From assembly GCF_934476685.1 (NCBI RefSeq), contig NZ_CAKSNX010000007.1:47063-111062 (forward strand): a stretch of 64,000 bases of DNA, given 5' to 3'. This document shows positions 34,791-43,310 of the stretch, in pieces (position 1 is the stretch's first letter; each line of letters starts with the position of its first letter). Made by a program: the position numbers and the translations under genes. The stretch comes from an uncultured Ruminococcus sp. Lineage in GTDB: Bacteria; Bacillota; Clostridia; Oscillospirales; Ruminococcaceae. The notes under the pieces were generated by a model. The model ran no database searches and was not told the DNA's origin. It saw nothing but the letters and a program-made list of their open reading frames with translations.

Positions 34791-34865
34791 TTCATATTTT
34801 ATATGAATATCAGAAAGTAATATTAAAATCTGAACATTCCTAGGCAGAAATGAGGGAATATTCCC
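34791..34865. promoter_or_regulatory. Two palindromes in the divergent GH5 / dacF-like region
   Basis: TTCATATTTTATATGAA (34791-34807) is a perfect 7+7 dyad lying just upstream of the GH5 -35. GGGAATATTCCC (34854-34865) is a perfect 12-base palindrome 44 bases before the dacF-like start. Either may be an operator. I cannot name the regulator. Confidence 0.35.
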
Positions 34866-34908
34866 AAATTGAAAAGCATAATAATAAATGAAAGGGGAGG
34901 GACTTGCT

Positions 34909-36072
34909 ATGAAAATTATGGCTGCAAAAAGGCTTGCTGCAGTATTTTTAGCCGCTGTTATGAGCCTTATAACTATAATAAATGTAAGCGCAGAGGAGAT
35001 ATCCATAGAAAAAATGCTTTCTGATATTCCTGCCGAGGAGATAATAGTGACCGAGTGTACAACGGGAAAGGTGCTTTTTGAGAAAAACTCGCAGGAAAAA
35101 CACCCGATATCACATCTGACAAAGCTTATGACATTGCTAATAACTGCGGAAAAGCTTGAAAGCGGAAAGATATCTTTAGATGATAAGGTCACGGTTTCTG
35201 CCGCTGCAAACTCAAAGGACGATCCTCAGATATGGCTTGACAAAGGCGAAAAGATCAGATTAGAGGAGCTTATAAAGGCGATAACTGTGGGAAATGCCAA
35301 TGATGCGTCAACCGCTATTGCTGAACATATCGCAGGCAGCGAGGAAAGTTTTTCTGAACTGATGAATAAACGTGCGAAAAAGCTTGGAATGAACAGCACA
35401 CATTTTACCGACAGCTGCGGCACAGACGAAGAAACGGTTTCAACGGCTTATGATATGTCCATACTTGCGGCGGAACTTTCTGAGCATGAGGAGATAAGAG
35501 CGTACACCACCGAATGGCTCACGACAGTCCGTGACGGAAAAGCAGAACTTGTGAGCCAGAACAGACTTGTCCGCACTTACAGCGGAATAACCGGTATGAA
35601 AGCCTGTTCGTCAAAGACAGCAGGGGAATGTTCCGTTGTGACGGCGGAAAAAGGTGATATGAAAATAGCCGTTGTCATACTGGGGTGCAGTACCTCTGAG
35701 GACAGAGAATCTGCCGCAAAAAAGCTGCTGGATATGAGCTTTGAAAGCTTTCAGTTATACACACCGGAGGTAACTGACGAAATGTTGGAGGATATCCCCG
35801 TGACAGGCGGTGAAGAGGCTTTTGTAAATGTCAGTTTTTCTGAACTTGAACCTGTTATAATACCGAGAGGGGCAGGTTCTTCAATAGAAGTGAAATTTGA
35901 AAAATCTGAACAGTTGGAAGCACCAGTCAAAAAAGGTCAGAAAGCAGGCTCTATTACCTGTTTTTATGGTGAAGAAAAGGTCTTTTCTGCCGATTTAAAG
36001 ACAAATAACGAGGTAAAAAAGATGAATATTAAGTGCGGTTTTCTTAAACTTTTGTATAACTTGCTTATATAG
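34909..36072 (+). CDS. DacF/PBP5-like protein with all three active-site motifs altered
   Basis: 387 residues from ATG 34909, which has GGGGAGG 8 bases upstream. Signal peptide about 1-27 (basic start, hydrophobic core, VSAEE). The D-Ala-D-Ala carboxypeptidase fold is recognisable throughout (HPISHLTKLMTLL, GSEESFSELMNKRAKKLGMN, SGITGMKACSSKTAGECSVV) and a C-terminal beta domain follows. The SxxK serine position is His69 (HLTK, with Ser68 just before), SxN is NAN (129-131), and KTG is KAC (231-233). The protein is therefore unlikely to be a DD-carboxypeptidase or to bind penicillin; it may have a structural or regulatory role. The frame is intact and the rest is well conserved. It is monocistronic. 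Confidence 0.85.
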   Translation: MKIMAAKRLAAVFLAAVMSLITIINVSAEEISIEKMLSDIPAEEIIVTECTTGKVLFEKNSQEKHPISHLTKLMTLLITAEKLESGKISLDDKVTVSAAANSKDDPQIWLDKGEKIRLEELIKAITVGNANDASTAIAEHIAGSEESFSELMNKRAKKLGMNSTHFTDSCGTDEETVSTAYDMSILAAELSEHEEIRAYTTEWLTTVRDGKAELVSQNRLVRTYSGITGMKACSSKTAGECSVVTAEKGDMKIAVVILGCSTSEDRESAAKKLLDMSFESFQLYTPEVTDEMLEDIPVTGGEEAFVNVSFSELEPVIIPRGAGSSIEVKFEKSEQLEAPVKKGQKAGSITCFYGEEKVFSADLKTNNEVKKMNIKCGFLKLLYNLLI

Positions 36073-36126
36073 GTAAGTTGGTAATTGTAGAAAATCTACA
36101 AAAGTGATAAGTCGGGGTGAAATCCC

Positions 36127-36155
36127 TTGCAAAGTCAAAAAAAATATAGTATAAT
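36127..36155 (+). promoter_or_regulatory. SigA-type promoter of pgi
   Basis: TTGCAA (36127-36132), a 17-base spacer and TATAAT (36150-36155), 34 bases before the start codon. Confidence 0.78.
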
Positions 36156-36188
36156 AATTTTAAGTAATAAGGAAAGGATCTGACTTTA

Positions 36189-37520
36189 ATGTCTATCAAA
36201 CTCAGAACTAACTATCTGTCGAATTTTATAAGCGATCATGAGTATGAAGCTATGGCTCCTGCTGTTACTGCAGCTCACAATACCCTTGCTTCAAAAAGTG
36301 GTCTGGGAAATGATTTTCTTGGCTGGGTAAATCTCCCGACTGATTATGATAAGGAAGAATTTGCAAGGATCAAGGCTGCTGCTGAGAAGATAAAGGCTAA
36401 GGCTGACGTGCTGGTCGTTATCGGTATCGGAGGTTCATATCTTGGTGCAAGAGCTGCTATCGAAGCACTCAGATCACCTTTCTATAATGACCTCAAGAAG
36501 GATACTCCTGACATCTATTTCGTTGGAAACAACATCAGCGCAGATTACCTCAACAATGTTCTTTCTATCTGTGAGGGCAAGGACGTTTGCGTAAACGTTA
36601 TCTCAAAATCAGGTACAACTACTGAGCCTGCTCTTGCTTTCAGAGTTTTCAAGAAACTGCTTGAAGACAAGTACGGCAAGGAAGAGGCTAAGGAGAGAAT
36701 TTTTGCTACTACCGATAAGGCTAAGGGAACTCTTAAAGAGCTTTCAGATGAAATGGGTTACGAAACTTTCGTAGTTCCTGACGACGTAGGCGGAAGATTC
36801 TCTGTTCTTACAGCAGTAGGACTTCTCCCGATAGCTGTTGCAGGCTGCGATATCGACAAGCTTATGGCTGGTGCTGCAGCTGCTCAGAAGAAGTATGCTG
36901 AAGATGACGGCAATGACTGCTATAAGTATGCTGCTATCAGAAATATCCTCAGCAGAAAGGGCAGAAGCGTTGAGATGCTCGTTTCTTATGATCCTTCATT
37001 TACAATGATGGGCGAATGGTTCAAGCAGCTGTTCGGCGAGAGCGAGGGCAAGGACGGAAAGGGTATCTTCCCATCTGCAGCAACATTCTCAACAGACCTC
37101 CACTCACTCGGTCAGTTCATTCAGGACGGTTCAAAGATCATTTTTGAAACTGTTATGAACATCAAAGCTCCTAAGCAGGATTTCTTCCTTGAAAAGGACG
37201 ATGAGAACAGAGATGGTCTTAACTTCCTCGCAGATCAGAATATGTCTGTTGTAAATCAGAAGGCTTATGAGGGAACTATCCTCGCTCACACAGAGGGCGG
37301 CGTTCCTAACATCGTTATCGACGTGGACAAGCTTGATGAAGAAAACCTCGGCGAGATGATCTACTTCTTTGAAAAGGCTTGCGCAATTTCAGGCTATATG
37401 CTCGGCGTAAACCCATTCAATCAGCCTGGCGTTGAGAGCTACAAGAAGAATATGTTTGCTCTTCTCGGCAAGCCGGGTTATGAATCCCAGAAGGCAGAGC
37501 TTGAAGCTAAGCTTGGCTAA
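36189..37520 (+). CDS. pgi: Glucose-6-phosphate isomerase
   Basis: Interconverts glucose-6-P and fructose-6-P in glycolysis. 443 residues, the shorter form normal in Firmicutes. Motifs: VIGIGGSYLGARAAIEAL near 75, ISKSGTTTEPALAFR near 138, VGGRFSVLTAVGLLP near 199 and the C-terminal substrate-binding segment HSLGQFIQDGSK near 303. Codon use is strongly optimised, as expected for a glycolytic gene. AAGGA precedes ATG. A small P-loop protein gene follows after 83 bases with no strong terminator between. Confidence 0.97.
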   Translation: MSIKLRTNYLSNFISDHEYEAMAPAVTAAHNTLASKSGLGNDFLGWVNLPTDYDKEEFARIKAAAEKIKAKADVLVVIGIGGSYLGARAAIEALRSPFYNDLKKDTPDIYFVGNNISADYLNNVLSICEGKDVCVNVISKSGTTTEPALAFRVFKKLLEDKYGKEEAKERIFATTDKAKGTLKELSDEMGYETFVVPDDVGGRFSVLTAVGLLPIAVAGCDIDKLMAGAAAAQKKYAEDDGNDCYKYAAIRNILSRKGRSVEMLVSYDPSFTMMGEWFKQLFGESEGKDGKGIFPSAATFSTDLHSLGQFIQDGSKIIFETVMNIKAPKQDFFLEKDDENRDGLNFLADQNMSVVNQKAYEGTILAHTEGGVPNIVIDVDKLDEENLGEMIYFFEKACAISGYMLGVNPFNQPGVESYKKNMFALLGKPGYESQKAELEAKLG

Positions 37521-37603
37521 TAAAGGGATTTTGAGCTGCGGACAGCTATGCGTTCCGCACCGCTCTTAAAATATATGCTTTACAAGCGGAATGGAGAGTT
37601 TTT

Positions 37604-38008
37604 ATGATTAATTTAATTCCAGGAAAAAAAGGCACAGGAAAAACTAAGATCCTTGTTGACTCTATCAAGAAGGCTGCTGAAAAGGCAACAGGAAACGTTG
37701 TCTGCATCGAAAGAGGAATGCAGCTCACATATGATCTTCCACACAATGTAAGACTTGCAGACGCTGAAGCTTACGGCATCACAAGCTATGACGCTTTCTA
37801 TGGTTTCGTAGCAGGCCTGCTGGCTGGCAACTTCGATATACAGGAAGTTTTCGTTGATGGTATCCTTAAGATCGGCGGCAGAGATTATGACGCTCTCGGA
37901 AATATGTTCGAGAAGCTCGCAGTCCTTACAAAGGACGTAAACGTAGTGTTCACAGTATCTGCTGATCCTGAAGAACTTCCTGCAAAGGTAAAGGCATTTA
38001 TCAAGTAA
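37604..38008 (+). CDS. Small P-loop protein, function unknown
   Basis: 134 residues. The Walker A motif GKKGTGKTK lies at the extreme N-terminus (residues 7-15), followed by a helix and a strand VVCIERG. A second strand with acidic residue (EVFVDGI near 83) may be Walker B. The last strand is VNVVFTVSADPEEL. The domain looks like a minimal RecA-like ATP-binding unit with no other fused domain. Codons are highly optimised. Similar proteins are sometimes labelled PilT-like, but no secretion-ATPase box is visible, so I do not adopt that. GGAGAG precedes ATG; it may share the pgi transcript. Confidence 0.75.
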   Translation: MINLIPGKKGTGKTKILVDSIKKAAEKATGNVVCIERGMQLTYDLPHNVRLADAEAYGITSYDAFYGFVAGLLAGNFDIQEVFVDGILKIGGRDYDALGNMFEKLAVLTKDVNVVFTVSADPEELPAKVKAFIK

Positions 38009-38032
38009 TTGCAAAAAAATCAGAAAAAACTA

Positions 38033-38061
38033 TTGACAAATTGCGGATTTCAGTTTATAAT
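38033..38061 (+). promoter_or_regulatory. Consensus promoter of yceD-rpmF
   Basis: TTGACA (38033-38038), a 17-base spacer and TATAAT (38056-38061), a perfect housekeeping match. The leader before yceD is only about 20 bases. Confidence 0.9.
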
Positions 38062-38087
38062 GGAATTTGTGATGTTTGAGGTGTAAT

Positions 38088-38537
38088 ATGAAAATACAGC
38101 TGAAAGAACTCTTTGATATAGTAGGCGAGGTAAAGAATATAGATTATTCCATAGATCTTTCCGAGCTTGAGGAGTATTCATCGTATTCATTTGCAGCACC
38201 AATAGCAGTCAAAGGTAAGATAGAAAACAGGGCGGGGGTCGTGACCTTATACGCTTCTGCTGATTTCTCGATGAACCTTGTCTGCGACAGATGTCTTAAA
38301 GAGTTCTGTCGGGAGTTTTCCTATGATTTTGAACATACACTGGTCAGAAGTACCAATACAGGTACGGACGAGTATGTGGTGTGTGCGGAAAATGTTCTCG
38401 ATCTGGACGAACTGATTATTTCAGACCTGTTATTGCAGCTGCCGACAAAGACGCTTTGCAAGGATGATTGCAAGGGTTTATGCTTTGTCTGCGGACAGGA
38501 TTTGAACGAGGGCAGCTGTGAATGCTCTGAGGATTGA
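38088..38537 (+). CDS. yceD: YceD/DUF177 family protein
   Basis: 149 residues from ATG 38088 (GAGGTG upstream; a TTG at 38076 would leave almost no leader). YceD proteins are encoded before rpmF in most bacteria, and in plants the relative is needed for 23S rRNA processing. Cysteine pairs CDRCLKEFC near 65-73 and CKDDCKGLCFVCGQ near 124-137 are typical of the Gram-positive form and may bind zinc. It is co-transcribed with rpmF 54 bases downstream. Confidence 0.9.
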   Translation: MKIQLKELFDIVGEVKNIDYSIDLSELEEYSSYSFAAPIAVKGKIENRAGVVTLYASADFSMNLVCDRCLKEFCREFSYDFEHTLVRSTNTGTDEYVVCAENVLDLDELIISDLLLQLPTKTLCKDDCKGLCFVCGQDLNEGSCECSED

Positions 38538-38591
38538 TCTTACAGAGCGAAACATTGGTTTGTTTACTATTACCGAAGAGGAGGTGCCAAA

Positions 38592-38774
38592 ATGGCAGTA
38601 CCAAAGAGAAAAGTATCCAAGGCAAGACGTGACAAAAGACGTTCTGCAGTATGGAAGCTTGACGCACCTGCACTGTGTAAGTGCTCTAACTGCGGTGAAC
38701 TCACTTCACCTCACAGAGTTTGCAAGAATTGCGGATATTATAAGGGCGTAGAAGTAATCAAGAAGGAAGCTTAA
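38592..38774 (+). CDS. rpmF: 50S ribosomal protein L32
   Basis: 60 residues beginning MAVPKRKVSKARRDKRRS, the L32 signature. It carries a zinc ribbon of two Cys pairs (CSNC near 31 and CKNC near 44), so this is the zinc-binding (C+) form. GAGGTG precedes ATG. It is followed by a clear terminator. Confidence 0.98.
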   Translation: MAVPKRKVSKARRDKRRSAVWKLDAPALCKCSNCGELTSPHRVCKNCGYYKGVEVIKKEA

Positions 38775-38819
38775 TTTCCGATTGCTAGTCTTTACTGTTT
38801 TTATAGCGGTGCTACTTAG

Positions 38820-38851
38820 AGCAGAGGAGGATTTTCCTTCTCTGCTTTTTA
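38820..38851 (+). terminator. Terminator of yceD-rpmF
   Basis: A 10-bp stem with one G-T pair (GCAGAGGAGG, 38821-38830, with CCTTCTCTGC, 38836-38845), loop ATTTT, then five T. Confidence 0.92.
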
Positions 38852-38859
38852 GTTTTGTA

Positions 38860-38888
38860 TTGCTTTTTCTGTCGCATTGTGGTATAAT
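38860..38888 (+). promoter_or_regulatory. Extended -10 promoter of der operon
   Basis: A weak -35 TTGCTT (38860-38865), a 17-base spacer and TATAAT (38883-38888) preceded by TGTGG. The 100-base leader that follows contains two small hairpins (GGCTTT...AAAGCC-type near 38895 and GCTGCA/TGCAGC near 38937). Confidence 0.65.
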
Positions 38889-38994
38889 AATAAAGGCTTT
38901 GCTAAAAAGCCGACCTTGCTGCGTACTTACATAACCGCTGCATTGTGCAGCCGCTTTGTAAATACACAGCAGTTTTATAAGGAGATGATTTTTT

Positions 38995-40323
38995 ATGGCA
39001 TTACCTGTTGTTGCCGTTGTCGGAAGACCGAATGTTGGTAAATCAACGCTTTTTAATAAATTGATCGGACAGAGATTGTCTATCGTTGAAGATACTCCGG
39101 GCGTTACCCGTGACCGTATTTACGGTAAGTGCGAGTGGCTCGGTCATGAATTTATGCTGGTGGATACAGGCGGAATTGAGCCTGATTCTACCGATATTAT
39201 CCTTTCTCAAATGAGAAGACAGTCGGAGCTTGCTATTACAAGCGCTGACGTTATTATACTTGTTACAGATATTAGATCTGGTGTTACAGCTAATGATACG
39301 GAAGTTGCTCAGATGCTTATGAAATCGGGCAAGCCTGTGGTGCTTTGCGTTAATAAGGTGGATAATGTTGGTGAGCTGCCTGTGGATTTCTATGAGTTCT
39401 ATAACCTCGGTCTGGGTGAGCCGTTCCCTGTTTCATCAGTTCATGGTCACGGAACAGGCGATATGCTGGACGAGGTAATAAAATATCTTCCGGAGGCAAC
39501 AGATGACAGTGAGGATGATACTGTCAAAGTAGCTGTTATCGGAAAGCCTAATGTTGGAAAATCCTCTATCATAAACCGCATCTGCGGCGAGGAGAGAGTA
39601 ATAGTTTCCGATATCGCAGGCACTACCCGTGACGCTACGGATACTTCTATCGAAAACGAACAGGGTAAATTTACCTTTATTGATACTGCCGGAATAAGAC
39701 GTAAGTCAAAGGTGCTTGAGGTTGTTGAAAAATATTCCGTCCTGAGAGCATATATGGCTGTTGACAGAGCTGACGTTGCAGTTATAGTTATCGACGCAAC
39801 TGTCGGTTTTACCGAGCAGGATTCAAAGGTAGCAGGATATGCTCACGAAAAGGGAAAAGCCTGCGTTGTTGCCGTAAATAAGTGGGACGCTATCGAAAAA
39901 GATACAGGAACAATGAATGAGTTCAGAAAGGATCTTGAAAAGGATTTCAGCTTTATGAGCTATGTTCCGTTCGTGTTCATTTCTGCAAAAACAGGGCTTA
40001 GAATGGATAAGCTTTTTGAAACTATCAACTATGTTGCCGAGCAGAACTCTGTAAGAATACCTACGGGTCGTCTTAATGAGGTGCTTTCCTATGCAACTTC
40101 AAGGGTCCAGCCGCCGTCCGACAAGGGCAGACGTCTGAAGATCTACTATATGACTCAGGCTGCAACAAAGCCGCCTACATTTGTTTTCTTTGTGAACAGA
40201 GCAGATCTGTTCCACTTCTCTTATCAGCGTTATATCGAAAATCAGATCAGAGAAACTTTCGGACTTGACGGAACGCCTGTTGTGTTCAAGATCAGAGAAC
40301 GTGATAAGACCGACGTAAAATAA
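38995..40323 (+). CDS. der: Ribosome biogenesis GTPase Der (EngA)
   Basis: Essential GTPase with two tandem G domains that acts in 50S assembly. 442 residues. First domain: GRPNVGKST (9-17), DTPGVTRD, DTGGIEP, NKVD. Second domain: GKPNVGKSS near 183, DIAGTTRDAT, DTAGIRRKSK near 228, NKWD near 297. The C-terminal KH-like domain follows (PPTFVFFVNR near 394). AAGGAG precedes ATG. It heads the der-plsY-gpsA-yjbQ run; the first three share this order in many Firmicutes. Confidence 0.98.
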   Translation: MALPVVAVVGRPNVGKSTLFNKLIGQRLSIVEDTPGVTRDRIYGKCEWLGHEFMLVDTGGIEPDSTDIILSQMRRQSELAITSADVIILVTDIRSGVTANDTEVAQMLMKSGKPVVLCVNKVDNVGELPVDFYEFYNLGLGEPFPVSSVHGHGTGDMLDEVIKYLPEATDDSEDDTVKVAVIGKPNVGKSSIINRICGEERVIVSDIAGTTRDATDTSIENEQGKFTFIDTAGIRRKSKVLEVVEKYSVLRAYMAVDRADVAVIVIDATVGFTEQDSKVAGYAHEKGKACVVAVNKWDAIEKDTGTMNEFRKDLEKDFSFMSYVPFVFISAKTGLRMDKLFETINYVAEQNSVRIPTGRLNEVLSYATSRVQPPSDKGRRLKIYYMTQAATKPPTFVFFVNRADLFHFSYQRYIENQIRETFGLDGTPVVFKIRERDKTDVK

Positions 40324-40341
40324 TTTCAGGAGGATATCAAC

Positions 40342-41004
40342 TTGGATATAGTTTTCAGTCTTGCCTTTACGATAATTTTTTCATATCTTCTGGGCAGCTT
40401 AAATTCGGCTATAATCGTCTGCCGTCTGTGGAAGAAGAAGGATATAAGAGATTACGGCAGCAATAATGCCGGTCTGACCAACGTTCTGCGTGTTTTCGGA
40501 AAAGGTCCTGCGGCGGTGACTCTGCTTTGTGACCTTGCAAAAGGCGTTATAGCTGTTACGGTTTGCCGCCTTGTGGTGACAAATGCTTTTGATGTCGTAT
40601 TTTTCAACGATGATAAGTTTATCGGATATATCGCAGGATTTTTTGTAATGCTTGGTCATATTTTCCCTGTGTTCTACAAATTCCACGGCGGAAAGGGCGT
40701 GCTTATCGCAGCGACCACCCTTATTGCCATAGATCCGCTGACCTGCCTTTTCTCGGTAACGGTATTTGCTATCGTGCTTGCGGCAACTAAATATGTATCG
40801 GTGGGTTCTATATGCGCCGCCGTTGCATATCCTGTTTTTACGTTTATAAATCAGAACTTCCTCTATTCAAACCATGAGGGAGTGCTGCCGAACACATTGG
40901 CAGCGGTGCTTATCGGCGCTCTGATAATCTATATGCACCGACCTAACATAAAACGTCTTTTGAACGGCACTGAAAATAAATTCGGTCAGAAGAAAAATTC
41001 ATAG
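40342..41004 (+). CDS. plsY: Glycerol-3-phosphate acyltransferase PlsY
   Basis: Membrane enzyme transferring acyl groups from acyl-phosphate to glycerol-3-phosphate, the first step of phospholipid synthesis. 220 residues with about six helices. Conserved cytoplasmic motifs: SYLLGSLNSAIIVCRL near 13, GSNNAGLTNVLRVFGKG near 37 and HIFPVFYKFHGGKGV near 105. It starts with TTG (40342), with AGGAGG 8 bases upstream and no nearby ATG. It lies next to gpsA, which makes its substrate. Confidence 0.96.
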   Translation: MDIVFSLAFTIIFSYLLGSLNSAIIVCRLWKKKDIRDYGSNNAGLTNVLRVFGKGPAAVTLLCDLAKGVIAVTVCRLVVTNAFDVVFFNDDKFIGYIAGFFVMLGHIFPVFYKFHGGKGVLIAATTLIAIDPLTCLFSVTVFAIVLAATKYVSVGSICAAVAYPVFTFINQNFLYSNHEGVLPNTLAAVLIGALIIYMHRPNIKRLLNGTENKFGQKKNS

Positions 41005-41022
41005 TACATAGGAGGATTTGCA

Positions 41023-42027
41023 ATGGCTGACATTACCATTCTTGGTTCGGGCGGATTCGGACTTGCGCTTGCAATAATGTGCGATAACGCAGGTCACAGC
41101 GTTACGGTCTGGTCAAAATTTCAGGACGAGATCGACGCTATCACAAGAACAGGAGAGCTTAAAGCAAAGCTCCCCGGAGTACAGGTCAATAGATCTATAA
41201 AGCTTACAACGGATATCTCTGCGGTAAAGGATAAGGATATCGTTATCCTCGGCATACCTTCGCCGTTCCTGCGTGAGGTCTGCTGTCAGGCTGCACCTTA
41301 TATGGAGAAAAGAACTATCGTTGTAAATACAGCGAAAGGTCTTGAGGGCGGTTCGCTGAAAACAATGTGCGAAGTGGCAAAGGAATGTTTCCCTGAAAAT
41401 CACGTTGCCGTTCTGACAGGTCCGTCACACGCTGAGGAAGTTGCAAGGGGAATACCTACGACTGTTTGTACTGCGTCTGACGACAGGGAAGTTTCATACT
41501 ATATCCAGAGTATTCTTTCAAATAAAACATTCAGAGTTTATGTAAATGACGACGTTATCGGCTGTGAGATCGGCGGCTCTCTGAAAAACGTCATTGCCCT
41601 TGCCGCAGGCGTTTGCGACGGTCTGGGACTGGGCGACAATACAAAGGCTGCACTTATGACAAGAGGTATCCGTGAGATCGCAAGGCTCGGTATGGCTATG
41701 GGCGCAGATTCAGATACTTTCGGAGGTCTGAGCGGAATAGGCGATCTTATCGTTACCTGCTGTTCAATGCACAGCAGAAACAGACGTGCAGGAATACTTA
41801 TCGGCAAGGGTACAGACCCGCAGGAAGCCGTAAGGATAGTCGGCACAGTTGAGGGATACGTCTGCACAAAGAACGCATATGCTCTCGCAAAGAAAATGGG
41901 CATAGAAATGCCTATCACAGAGCAGCTTCACAGAGTTCTTTTTGAGGGTGAGCCTGCAAAGAATACAATAGTAAATCTTATGGGCAGACCTGTAAAGAAC
42001 GAAACGGAAAACGATTTTCTCAGCTGA
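41023..42027 (+). CDS. gpsA: NAD(P)-dependent glycerol-3-phosphate dehydrogenase
   Basis: Reduces dihydroxyacetone phosphate to sn-glycerol-3-phosphate for lipid synthesis. 334 residues. Rossmann motif GSGGFGLALAI (7-17), LTGPSHAEEV near 132, catalytic Lys in the GGSLKNVIALAAGVCDGLG segment near 186, and LGDNTKAALMTRG near 205. GGAGG precedes ATG. It is between plsY and yjbQ in one run. Confidence 0.98.
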   Translation: MADITILGSGGFGLALAIMCDNAGHSVTVWSKFQDEIDAITRTGELKAKLPGVQVNRSIKLTTDISAVKDKDIVILGIPSPFLREVCCQAAPYMEKRTIVVNTAKGLEGGSLKTMCEVAKECFPENHVAVLTGPSHAEEVARGIPTTVCTASDDREVSYYIQSILSNKTFRVYVNDDVIGCEIGGSLKNVIALAAGVCDGLGLGDNTKAALMTRGIREIARLGMAMGADSDTFGGLSGIGDLIVTCCSMHSRNRRAGILIGKGTDPQEAVRIVGTVEGYVCTKNAYALAKKMGIEMPITEQLHRVLFEGEPAKNTIVNLMGRPVKNETENDFLS

Positions 42028-42040
42028 CGGAGGTGCGGTC

Positions 42041-42436
42041 ATGTTAAAGGTATTTCATCTCAGAACTGACGAAGAGGGATTGTATAATATAACAAGCTAT
42101 GTCAGACAGGCTCTTAATGAGTCGGGTATATCGGAGGGGATAGCAGTAGTTTTCTGCCCCCACACCACCGCTGCCATAACTATAAACGAAAACAGCGATC
42201 CCGATGTTCAGACAGATCTTCTGTTCGGACTCAGAAAATCATTCCCAGACAGATCGGAATATCAGCACTGCGAGGGTAATTCCTACGCTCATATGAAGTC
42301 TACCTGCGTCGGAGCGTCAGAAACGGTGATAGTTCATGACGGCTCGCTTATGCTGGGTACTTGGCAGGGGATATATTTTGCTGAATTTGACGGTCCTCGT
42401 GACAGAAATTTCTTTGTAAAAATAATTAAAGGCTGA
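42041..42436 (+). CDS. YjbQ/UPF0047 family protein
   Basis: 131 residues. The family signature VVFCPHTTAAITINENSDPD (near residues 35-54) and the C-terminal LGTWQGIYFAEFDGPRDR (near 105-122) are both present. Members form beta-rich trimers with a metal site; a weak thiamine-phosphate synthase activity has been described for the family, but the physiological role is uncertain. GGAGG precedes ATG. It is last in the der-plsY-gpsA run and is followed by a strong terminator. Confidence 0.9.
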   Translation: MLKVFHLRTDEEGLYNITSYVRQALNESGISEGIAVVFCPHTTAAITINENSDPDVQTDLLFGLRKSFPDRSEYQHCEGNSYAHMKSTCVGASETVIVHDGSLMLGTWQGIYFAEFDGPRDRNFFVKIIKG

Positions 42437-42445
42437 TTTTGACAG

Positions 42446-42479
42446 GTGCGGATAACGTGAAAAAATATCCGCACTTTTT
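42446..42479 (+). terminator. Terminator of der-plsY-gpsA-yjbQ
   Basis: A 9-bp perfect stem (GTGCGGATA, 42446-42454, with 42466-42474) has an 11-base loop and five T. Confidence 0.92.
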
Positions 42480-42499
42480 AAGAAAATTATAAAAATCAC

Positions 42500-42528
42500 T
42501 TTACTTTTATCAGAAAATATTGTATAAT
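42500..42528 (+). promoter_or_regulatory. Promoter of pyrH operon
   Basis: TTTACT (42500-42505), a 17-base spacer and TATAAT (42523-42528), about 55 bases before the pyrH start. Confidence 0.7.
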
Positions 42529-42584
42529 TTTTATGTGAGTAATTATATATTGTTTTTCTTAAAATGATTAAGGAGTGTATTAAA

Positions 42585-43289
42585 ATGGGTGCAAAATATA
42601 AGAGAATACTGCTTAAGCTCAGTGGCGAGGCTCTCGCAGGCGACAAGAAGATGGGTCTTGACTATGACGTTATCACTACTTTCGGTCAGAGCATAAAGAA
42701 ATGCGTTGACGCAGGCGTTGAAGTAGGTATCGTAGTCGGCGGCGGAAACTTCTGGAGAGGCCGTTCAAGCGGAGCAATGGACAGAACAAGAGCCGACCAT
42801 ATCGGTATGCTCGCAACAGCCATGAACGCTCTTGCAGTTGCAGACGGACTTGAAAACTGCGGACTGGAAGTAAGAGTTCAGACAGCTATCTCTATGCCGC
42901 AGGTGGCAGAGCCTTATATCAGAAACAAGGCTATGCGTCACTTTGAAAAGGGCAGAGTTTGTATCTTCGGCTGCGGAACAGGAAATCCTTTCTTCTCAAC
43001 GGATACCGCTGCTGCATTAAGAGCTGCCGAGATCGAGGCTGACATTTTCTTTAAGGCTACTATGGTCGACGGAGTTTATGATAAAGATCCGCACAAGTAT
43101 CCTGACGCTGTAAAGTATGATGAGCTTACCTTCGGCGAGGTTCTTGAAAAGGGACTTCAGGTAATGGATTCAACAGCTGCAGCGCTCTGCAAGGACAATA
43201 ATATCCCTATTCTCGTATTCGATCTTGCAAGACCTGACAACATCTATGATGCTTGCATGGGTGAAAAGATCGGCACCATTGTAAAATAA
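42585..43289 (+). CDS. pyrH: UMP kinase
   Basis: Phosphorylates UMP to UDP; hexameric, UTP-inhibited in bacteria. ATG 42585 has AGGAG 9 bases upstream; an ATG at 42564 precedes that site. 234 residues. Motifs: LKLSGEALAGDK near 8-19, VGIVVGGGNFWRG near 45, DHIGMLATAMNALAV near 68 and FGCGTGNPFFSTDTAAALRA near 128. Codons are optimised. It is followed by frr, as in most bacteria. Confidence 0.98.
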   Translation: MGAKYKRILLKLSGEALAGDKKMGLDYDVITTFGQSIKKCVDAGVEVGIVVGGGNFWRGRSSGAMDRTRADHIGMLATAMNALAVADGLENCGLEVRVQTAISMPQVAEPYIRNKAMRHFEKGRVCIFGCGTGNPFFSTDTAAALRAAEIEADIFFKATMVDGVYDKDPHKYPDAVKYDELTFGEVLEKGLQVMDSTAAALCKDNNIPILVFDLARPDNIYDACMGEKIGTIVK

Positions 43290-43310
43290 ATCTGAAAGGA
43301 ATAATCAGTT

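Noticed and set aside
37521..37603. Hairpin between pgi and the P-loop gene as terminator
   Set aside because: A GCGGA/TCCGC stem exists but no T-run follows it.
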